Source: Chlorokybus atmophyticus (Eukaryota > Streptophyta > Chlorokybophyceae > Chlorokybales > Chlorokybaceae). From it: DNA of 64,000 nucleotides. The DNA is taken from positions 322,989 through 386,988 of the forward strand of contig RHPI01002823.1 of assembly GCA_009103225.1 (NCBI GenBank), read 5' to 3'. Positions 57,101 to 64,000 of the stretch are shown in pieces. A program made the translations under genes and the position numbers. Every line of letters begins with the position of its first letter. Positions within the stretch are counted from its first letter, which is position 1. Under the pieces are notes generated by a model. That model worked only from the letters and a program-made list of their open reading frames with translations. It was not told the origin of the DNA and ran no database searches.

Positions 57101-60100
57101 GCGCCGCCTATACATGTAGTTTCAACAAGCTATAACATTTGACAAACCTGCACAAGTGCTCAAGTCTGGTTGGCGTGAAGCGAAGCAATCTCCTCATCCA
57201 TGGCCTTACGCCACAACTCTGCATACGGAGCTGTAATGGCCTCATGGTAGGTGCTTGGCTCTTGCATACTGTCATTGGACTGCCGTGTCAGCGTGCCGAG
57301 AGCCGTGTCAGCACTTTGTATTGAAAGTGGCCAAGTGGCGTATGAAACGCTGACTTGGGCACATCTTTTCAAGTGATACGTATCTTGTGGTATCCACTGA
57401 TTACATTAAAGGAGCTGAACATTGAGGCACCGCTTCGTTGATCAAGCAAATCATCTATCCTTGGCGACGGATACCTAATCTTGTTGGTCAGCTTATTAAA
57501 GGCCCGGTAGTCTACGCACATGCGTAGCCGGCCATCCTTCTTTGACATGAAGAGGATGGGTGCCCAAAGGGAGAGCTACTTGGCTCAATCAATCCCTTTT
57601 CAAGTAAGGCCTTGATCTGCCCCTCCATGTCCGCATACTCAGCTAGACTCAACCTATACACAGGTTTGAACGGAGGTTGCGCACCCGATGCAAGAGGGTT
57701 CATATGCCATACGTCCCTCTCAGGTGGCAATTCAGGCAATTTAGCTCGAAACACATCAGCATACGCAGATAACAGACCTTTCAAAGCCGCGCCTTGCGTT
57801 TTGCCATTGGTGTCATCGGTTGCAGTGGTTGGGCTATCAATGGCAAACGGCCGGACCAGCACCAGAAGGGGTTGTGCTCCATGGCGAACCGCCCTCTTCA
57901 CCTGCAAAGTACTCAACATGAGACATCGATTCCGAATTTGTCGTCACTTGCAACGGGTACGACATCGTGCTCATCTGCTCGCAAGGTCACACGACCTCGA
58001 CCTTTGCGTATACTGCAAAGTTTGGTGTCTGCGTCCGTGCGCCAAGCCACATGCTTGCTCCCAATGGCTGCCAACAATGACATCCACGCCTGGCACCTCA
58101 ACAGGGATGACCAAGAACTTGAGCTGAGCATGATAGCCATGCACACGCACGGACAAGCGCATGACTCCTCGCATAGGAATTTTGTGCTTGTTCAAGGCCA
58201 CAACTATGTCATCACACTGGTGACACGAATGCTTAAGCACCACACTAGAGACTCACTCACAAAGTTCTTCGGCGTGCCCGTGTCTATCATCAAGATGCAC
58301 GATGCATGCGCAACTAATGCCTTTAACAGCCAAGTCAAGTCTAAGGAACTTCTTGGATCGATGGTAGGAGGGTCATACAACACATGTGCACACCCCTTTT
58401 TCAGCTTAACTTCACCCAAGACTTGCATACCTTTGGTGAGGCGAACCCATGGGCCAGGATGCTTGGGTACAATAACGCACGCACTCGTGTTGTGCGCGCT
58501 CTGGCTCTTGCATGCGACATAGTGCTTGAGAGTGTTGTACAACTTGTCAACGGGCACATTAAGCAAAACACATATGCCCGCACGTTCGTGCTGTAGAAAT
58601 CGAGTCCACATGTATATTTATCTCATTCTTCCACAAAGCAACATTGCATGGTTGGGGAAGGCGTGACAACAAGTCACTATAAGCACACTGCTTATCATTG
58701 TCCAACGAGCAACTAGCTAAAGGCAATCCCTGTTGCATGCATGGCTTCTTGCTCTCTTCATGCCCCTCGTACATGAGAACATGGCCCCGAGCGGCATCCG
58801 CTTCAGCGTCACAGAGCTGAGCTTCACAGTTGCGCTTTCGAATTCGATGACCGTGTCGAGCATCACTAGACGCTTCAACATGTCTTTCATGAGGGACTTG
58901 ATCAGCTCTCGACAACTGCAAGCGAGAAATTTCGGCCTCGTGTTGTTGTGGCAACCCTGTTACTTGTTCACACAATGTGGCAACCAAAGTGGACAAGTGT
59001 TAAGTGGTCTTGGCAACATCATTACCCCAAGATGCCTCTTCATATGCTGCTTACTGTTGCTCAGCCATCTCCACAATGAGCGAACCAACACCACACGGTG
59101 TGGTCACCGTAACAGATGCACACGCGCGCACACGTGCGTACGCGAGCAGCAAAGTGCAGCAAAAGGCAGATGCGTGTGCACGACTATGCACCAGCAGTAA
59201 ATGCACACAAGTAATGCACAAATCAGCGTGCAAGACGGCCCACACCTAGCATGCAAGTGTGCTTGCAGCTGCAACGATCAACTAGCATGCACAATCACCA
59301 CGAAAACACTGCCATGCAGCACATGCATACCAAAAATGGAATGCATGCACCGTTCAGCAAGTGCACAGGCTGATGGACAAGCATGCAAGGCTTAGAAACA
59401 AGCTTCAAGTCCAATGTAACGATGCCCCTACTTACTTGCTGGTCGGGGCTTGGCAAATGCACAAGCACTAAGGACTTACAGCGAAAGTCACACCAGCACC
59501 ACGATGCACGGGAAGTTGTAGAAGCACACCAAGTGAGGAGAGGATGACTACCAACCTCTCACACAGTCCCAGCTCCAGGCACACCCACGCCCAACACACC
59601 CACATGCACACACACAACACCACACCCCATAAGGGATGAGGGGGAGAGCCCCTCTCACAGCTTCAACCAGGCACCCCACACACAAGTGGCCCTCAAGTGG
59701 TGAACACACTCCAATCCCTATTTAAGGTTGCTACTGAGCTTATATACCACTTTCCGCTCTCCCGACCTGGCACACAACATTTCCAAAGTCCAAGGTCTTG
59801 TCATTGTGTGCTGGCCTAGCAGCACAAGCTGACTATATTTAACATAGGATTTGTCCCATCATAGGGCATCAACCTCGGGATTATTAAACCTCGAGATTGT
59901 CAAACACAGGACAAGTCAACCTCGGATTGATGAACTGCCACAATCCGTCATATGTGTGTCCACAACACATCATCTTGGTAAACCGCAGGATTGACTTGCG
60001 ATTTGCCACTTGCAGCACGTATGCTGTCCCAGTGTCACAGCACTGGCACTCCACAAGTCATGCAGAGCCTATGGCATCGATCAGCCTTGTGCTTGCTGAC

Positions 60101-63100
60101 ATACAGTGCCTTGTGTAGTTCATTACACCCATGGCCATATAAGCTCAAAAGTAGACCTACATGAGAGCGCACCCCACAAGCACTACACATGCTTATGGAA
60201 TGGAAAACCCACTTAGTCTCTTCTTACTACATAAGTAAGGGACAGAGAATGACTTTTGCCAGCCTTATAGGCGTGACATCATAGCAATTATCCGCAATTG
60301 CTCTTTGCTTGCAGCATGCTGACATTGTCTGCACCACAATTTCGGTGTCCGCGACATACTGATTGGTTTTATTCTGTGCACAGGCCCAGTAATAGGCCGG
60401 TTGCAATTTTCATGGTTGTACGCCGGCTCAGCCCGTCAGCAGTGAGAAAGCGGCACAAGACATGCTACAAGAATATCGTTTTTAAGGTCAAGAAACGGTG
60501 CGATGAGTGTGATGAGTACGCCTTTTAAGTGTGATAATTGTGATGAGTGTGATGATTGTGTCTATTGTTGCGTGCTGCTGTCCAGTAATGGACCGCTTTG
60601 CAATTTCTCAGATTGTGCTCATCGGCTCGTCGCATTAAAAGTGAGAGAGGGCGCCATGAAATGCTACAAGCATACCGATCGAAGGGCCAAGACGCGGTGC
60701 GATGCGTGTGGAGTAGTTGGAATGGGATCCAGCCGGGCAAAGGTGTGGGGTAATGGTGTCAATATTTGCAGCGAGTGCCTTAAGAACAGGTCAGTGAACT
60801 TCAGGCATCAAGATCTGCGCTGTTGTAAACTGTTGTTGGTGAACTTTTGTTATGTAAAAGCTGAACGGTTGTCAAACATGCACAGGCGGGCAGCAAATCG
60901 AGCTCGTCACATGACTTGCTCAGTGGACGCATGTGACAAGGATCCCATGCTCCTAAGCAAGACAATCTGTAAAGAACATGGCTACCCGCCCAAAAAGTGC
61001 CACAATGACAATTATGACAAGCACTGCTGGCAGGTGCCTATTGGCGACGAAAGTCTGTTGTGTTATCGTTGTCATACGCAAAAGATGGAGGTAGAGTTTT
61101 CAGGGTGAGTGGTTTCTGTGCCAATCAATGAGTGCTTGCTACCACTTTGCAATGTGATCATATGTATAGCTGTGTCGCACTCTTGCTTCAGTGGATGTTC
61201 AAGGACGGGATTGCAGAGTAACGGACTGCAATGGCAAAATCCGGGCATGTGAGACAAATGTGCTCAGCCTAGCCTGCCGGACAAAGCGAGTTGAACCATT
61301 GTATTTAAAGTAAGCATATTGCAATTATTATGATGGCAAGCAAAGGTGTGTGGCCAACAAGGCGCTCGACTCACTGTTCTGTCACCCCATTGCAGTGGTC
61401 GCATCTGCAAGCTCGGTAGCTGTGAGTTGCAGACGATCGACATCTTCAGCAGGCTGTATTGATATCACTTGTATCTCAAGAGAGCCTGCGCCAACCCCAT
61501 GTGCAGGTTGCAGATGCATGCGAGCACATCACATCGTGTTTGTAACTTCTGCAGGACAATGGACAAAGGGAAGGATGCCTACCGAAAGTACGTTTATACA
61601 GTACAAGTCTACTCTTTGTAGCATCACCGAACGACAATGCTCTATGCTCTACAGTCTGGTCTAACTGTCTATGCATATATCAAGGCTATTTACCCACAAA
61701 CACACAGGCTTGACGTGGAGGACGCCTTGGACCGCTGGCTGGGCGGTCGCTCAGAAGAAAGGTCGGGCCTAGAGCCATGGGAGCATTCCTATTTGGTAAT
61801 CATTTGAAACTGCGAACACAAGTTGAGGCACAGAGGCTGCCTTCTTTGGCAAAAGCCGAGCATGTGCGGTTGCTTGGCTCTGTTGAGGACGTCAAGCGAC
61901 AAATGCAGAAGTATCTCCTACTGGCCTATAAGTGTAGTATGCTAGACATGTCACTTGCAGCATTGAGTATCAGATGCAATGCATCTCATCTTGTGTGTAG
62001 AACGGCATGATGGGATGGGAGAACAAGATCTTTCTGGTCTCATGATCATTACCCGTCGACCAAAGACTACGACTTGAGCGACCCACAGCAGCGGGCACAG
62101 CCCTTCACCAATAAGCGCGTCTTTCCAAAAGATTTCAGCTGCGCCAAGGGTAGCAAGCATATTCCCCCAACATATGAAGCTTATGACTACTGGATGCGCA
62201 TACGTAACACCACTAGATAGCTTCGCTATCTAGCCTAAGTTTCAGTTAAAACGCGATAGATAGGCAAAAAGCTGCACACGCGTGTGGGTGGGTGGGTGGG
62301 TGCGCGTGCGTGCGTGTGCGTGTGACTGACCTGTAGCAAGGTGGTGCTCGAGGCTCTTATCTGCATGATGTTTGTCAGCTGCTCTCCCGCCAGCTGCAAG
62401 TTAAACAGCAATAGGTCCACCAGACCCATAATGACAGTCACAGGGGTCTGGGACACATTAACCAATCAGTCCCCTTCATTATCCACACACACACACGCGC
62501 GGGCGCGCACATGCACACGCACACACCCTAATATCATGTGACAGGCACGAGAAAAAGGCATTCCTGCTATTCACCGCTTCCTCTGCCCTCTACTTCAGAT
62601 ACTTTATTAACAGCGTCTGCAGCCGGTTCTTCAGCAGTATCTCGTTGGACACTTGGATCGTGGCAATGTATGTCACCATGCATCCGATGACAACCCCGCA
62701 AATGAGATGGATAGAGCCAGAGCCGTGTTGTGAGCCGCCTTATCCAGCGGACCCAACACGCTCTTCCTAGGGATGCACAACACCACGCGCACGACAAAGC
62801 CTTGCATGGTGTCGTTGGCATAGCTAATGCTATAGAGCGAGTTGTCGGCTAGGGAGACCTCGTTGAGGTGGTGCAAGGTTGGTGTTGGTGTTGTTGGTGT
62901 GGGGTTGGATGGGAGTGGAGAAAAGGAGGTGGGTGGCAGCGCTAAGAGAGGGGACGGAGGCCTCGAGGGCGGAGACGAGAGAGAAGGATTGACCCCTGAA
63001 AGGCGGCAGAGACATGTAGATGTGTGTGCGTGTGTGTGTGCGTGTGCGTGTGCGTGTGTCATGCATCTGTTGGTATGCGATCCCCACGCGCGCGCACGCA

Positions 63101-63409
63101 CAACCATTAGATTCCAATTCGCGCGTACCCTGATCATGGTATGACTGTCGTGACGTTGCAGCTCGTCGCCGAGAGTAGTGTCCCGTCGCTCGTCGTCGCG
63201 TACATGAACCCGTCCAGCAGACTAAGGCTGTTCATGACCTCGAAGATGCTGTTAAGCAATATCCCCCCCTTCACCACGCCCAACAAGGTGGCATCTACGT
63301 CGTGGTCCCGCACGGCCACGGCGATGATGAGGATGGGGAGACTGAGAGAACCGCCAAAGGGAGTCCACACGGGAGTGTGCTTCAGAGCGAGCGAGGCGCG
63401 GAGGTAAGA
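36111..63409 (-). CDS. membrane sensor histidine kinase split by a 25-kb intron
   Basis: Two-component sensor kinase: a membrane receptor that autophosphorylates on His. Exons (5' to 3'): 63409 to about 63144 with a Cache-like sensor (TPFGGSLSLPILIIAVAVRD, then a short YATTSDGTLLSAT strand); about 62877-62527 with sensor end, a TM helix and SCLSHDIR; 62447-62331 (39 codons, TPVTVIMGLVDLLL); then 37095-36880 (LNAILDIDKLVDAK), 36751-36449, and 36353-36111 ending in TGA. Joins from 62527 onward are all phase 0. HisKA is SHDIR|TP with the phospho-His; HATPase has the N-box NLLPNALKF, G1 DLGCGIP and G2 GGSGLGLGI, so it looks catalytically intact. No receiver domain follows. A TAG (62590-62592) lies in frame in the linker before the His box. 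The TM segment is one base out of frame with the preceding sensor, so a short intron or frameshift lies near 62730. The 5' end is missing or lies beyond the LTR at 63478. Confidence 0.8.
37096..38040. other. left part of the histidine kinase giant intron
   Basis: No coding signal was supported. The right-hand part probably belongs to the Cys-rich element described at 38041-62235. Confidence 0.4.
39095..47502 (-). mobile_element. LINE (non-LTR retrotransposon), about 8.4 kb
   Basis: Inserted in the gypsy left LTR: a T-run at 39095 is its poly(A) tail, and LTR sequence resumes at 47503. ORF1 (47270 to about 45000, minus) is gag-like with a degenerate zinc-knuckle tail (GHLRSHC) and is broken by the gap at 45622-46193. 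ORF2 starts near 43964 with an AP-type endonuclease (WTWNVRGMN, FLQETKLG, GGDWNW, LDRFYAP, SDHKPV), followed by RT (HKAPGEDGLT, DFEKAFDQLDW, YADD at about 41765) and a C-terminal region reaching about 40450. In-frame TAG codons at 43143, 42918, 42574 and 41666 and a TAA at 42240 interrupt it under the standard code. True damage: frameshifts near 42800, 42300 and 41880, and a TGA (about 41202) where Trp is expected. Confidence 0.9.
45622..46193. other. assembly gap (572 N)
   Basis: Run of N inside LINE ORF1, flanked by G-rich sequence. ORF tracks crossing it are meaningless. Confidence 0.99.
50723..53046 (+). mobile_element. gag-only LTR retrotransposon nested in the copia element
   Basis: Two 384-bp LTRs (50723-51106 and 52663-53046; TGTTAAATG to CGACA or CAACA) are flanked by the 5-bp duplication GCCGA (50718-50722, 53047-53051). 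The primer-binding site GGTTATGGGCCC follows the left LTR. It interrupts the copia frame between protease and integrase: the two halves join in frame once it is removed. The interior carries only the gag listed below, with no protease, integrase or RT, so it must rely on another copia element. The LTRs are nearly identical, pointing to a recent insertion. Confidence 0.95.
51229..52023 (+). CDS. copia-type Gag of the gag-only element
   Basis: Capsid protein of a copia-type retrotransposon, expected to form cytoplasmic particles. It starts MADTDRMPIESLD and has the UBN2/gag-type middle (SRARELWQDLAAVGHDVKEE, VLAGLGKSF). Under the standard code it stops at TAA 51853-51855 after 208 residues. The same frame then reads straight into a CCHC zinc knuckle, CHYCKMKGHFIREC, passes a TAG (52012-52014) and ends at TGA 52021-52023. 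The knuckle sits where Gag proteins carry it, so TAA here is best read as an amino acid, probably Gln. No other frame damage was seen. Confidence 0.9.
55230..57385 (-). mobile_element. truncated copia element inside the gypsy interior
   Basis: From 57372 leftward: the RT start (EPSTYHEAITAPYAELWRKA), a gap filled by the solo LTR, then RT from QPQGYKVG (56764) with ALYGFRQAPRVWH, RNase H (56514-55760, GYCDADYAGDLDTKR, EAEYMAA) and the C-terminal YCSTEDMLADCMTKP. The 3' LTR begins at 55602 (TGTTGAAGG on the minus strand); its outer end, near 55230, was not fixed. The 5' LTR, gag, protease and integrase are missing. An in-frame TAG (56627-56629) falls in GVQ-TAG-SAADPGLF, where copia RTs often have Gln-Ser. 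Confidence 0.8.
56765..57144 (-). mobile_element. solo LTR of the gag-only element family
   Basis: About 380 bases, the reverse complement of the LTRs at 50723 and 52663 with a few substitutions. No matching target duplication flanks it (TGCTG versus AACCT). The copia RT segment between its two sides is missing, so insertion or recombination came with a deletion. Confidence 0.85.
62280..63065. repeat. GT/GC-rich microsatellites in kinase introns
   Basis: Short simple repeats lie at 62281-62325 (GGGT and GCGTG units), 62485-62525 (CA) and 63018-63062 (GTGTGC). All fall between histidine kinase exons and show no coding signal. Confidence 0.8.
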
Positions 63410-63477
63410 CTGAGTAGTGTTGCCGAAGAGAGGGGTTGCAGAGAGAGGGGAGAACGTGGCAAGCGGGCGTGCATGCG

Positions 63478-64000
63478 TGTAACAATACCACTCACTTACT
63501 TGCTCGGCGGCTTGGCAAACTTATGCACAAGCACAAGGATTTAATACTGGAAGCCCTACCAGCTTCACTGGTGCAGTACCTTGCAGAGGAAGTCACAGCA
63601 CCGCACCAAGGAAGGAGAGGATGACACCAACCTCTCTACTCAGCTCCCACACACTCACACACTCAAGCACACCTCACACACATGTGCAAAGCTGCCACGG
63701 ACATCACACCCCACATGGGATGAGAGGGAGAGCCCCTTGAACAACCAAACTAGGCACCCCACAGACAAGAGTCGAGTATGCACATGCTGAGTTGCCTAAA
63801 CACATGTTGAGGCCGTTCATATACCCTCTCTTTGCTGCTCTCTGGTCTAGAACATCCAAGTCCAAGGCTACATGCCTTGTCATGGCTGCGTAGACCACAA
63901 CTCATGTCTACAGCTGCCACATCAGCCCTTGGACGTCTTTCAACGCCCAAGGCTAATCACACATCAGCCTCGGACATTGTAAACGTTCCTAGGCTGGTCA
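63478..64000 (-). mobile_element. diverged LTR related to the gypsy LTR, runs off window
   Basis: It begins TGTAACAATACC and follows the 59415-60278 LTR through recognisable blocks (TTGGCAAACTTATGCACAAGCAC, split by small differences, and GGGATGAG.GGGAGAGCCCC) but is more diverged. Only the first part is in the window. It lies immediately upstream of the first visible histidine kinase exon. Confidence 0.7.

Larger units (their letters stand above)
38589..60278 (-). mobile_element. Ty3/gypsy-type LTR retrotransposon, host of nested insertions
   Basis: The right LTR (5' LTR for this orientation) is 59415-60278, 864 bases, TGTAACG to GTGACA. The left LTR is the same sequence in three pieces, 38589-39094, 47503-47574 and 54921-55211, split by a LINE and a copia element. 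Flanks GCATA (38584-38588) and TCATA (60279-60283) fit a 5-bp target duplication with one mutation. A purine tract (GGGGAGGAA, minus strand) abuts the left LTR. Internal minus-strand fragments: gag-like region (58996-58559), protease (LMIDTGTPKNFVS near 58300; VDVIVGSHWEQ near 58080), RT start (57919-57512, YRLSLAEYADMEGQIKALL) and RIDDLLDQ with SGYHKIRI (about 57460-57385), where a copia fragment replaces the rest. A frameshift near 57567 shows decay. Confidence 0.85.
38041..62235 (+). mobile_element. Cys-rich element, possibly KDZ-type DNA transposon, interrupted by a gypsy insertion
   Basis: The left part, 38055-38330, encodes a basic then acidic protein (SSSEDEDEDC), and that exon is repeated at 38404-38560. 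After the gypsy insertion the repeat unit resumes at 60279, followed by a strongly Cys-rich plus-strand region (60300-61110: CDNCDECDDCVYCC, several CxxC pairs). Further exons include VEDALDRWLGGRSEE (61710-61795) and, at 62040-62219, DLSDPQQRAQPFTNKR followed by DYWMR. Cys clusters before such a core recall the CxC domains of KDZ transposases, but this is from memory of the family and not certain. It could instead be a host gene. A 9-bp hairpin (CTAGATAGC) lies at about 62214-62234. All of it sits inside the kinase intron. Confidence 0.4.

Overview
This is nuclear DNA from a green-lineage eukaryote, most likely a siphonous or filamentous ulvophyte alga. The genes are split by many GT-AG introns (some GC-AG). 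Plant-type families are present: a CONSTANS-like B-box/CCT protein, a chloroplast ABC1 kinase and a thylakoid-lumen-targeted protein. The key clue to the organism is the genetic code. Inside otherwise continuous reading frames, in host genes and in several unrelated transposons, TAA and TAG occur in frame, often where glutamine is expected, while recognisable host genes end with TGA. That matches the UAR=Gln, UGA-only-stop code known from some ulvophyte orders (Dasycladales, Cladophorales, Trentepohliales). Standard-code ORF calling therefore cuts many genes here short.

Layout. 1-2140 (-): pogo/Tigger-like DDE transposase, C-terminus outside the window. 4222-6447 (-): CONSTANS-like gene, complete in four exons. 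About 6.5-12.1 kb: mostly no recognisable genes. 12140-13388 (-): unidentified multi-exon gene. 13727-17957 (+): ABC1K gene, complete in 18 exons. 18.6-21.2 kb: AT-rich tract packed with small inverted-repeat elements. 21.4-23.4 kb (+): J-domain gene with a Gln/Pro-rich middle. 25.4-26.4 kb (-): terminal exon of an unidentified protein. 26985-27976 (+): small lumenal protein. 30079-34234 (-): LRR-PAN/apple secreted or receptor-like protein. About 34.4-35.4 kb (+): possible divergent extracellular protein gene.

36111-63409 (-) is a membrane histidine kinase (Cache-like sensor, TM, HisKA, HATPase). It is split by an intron of about 25 kb (36-37 kb exons versus 62-63 kb exons). That intron holds a Russian-doll stack: a Cys-rich, possibly KDZ-type element; in it a gypsy LTR element (38589-60278); in the gypsy's left LTR a LINE (39095-47502) and a copia element (47575-54915); in the copia a gag-only LTR element (50723-53046); and in the gypsy interior a truncated copia carrying a solo LTR. 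Target-site duplications and an unoccupied LTR copy give the insertion order. Another related LTR starts at 63478 and runs off the window.

Exon boundaries were read by eye from splice sites and phase; no alignment was run. Family names rest on recognised motifs.
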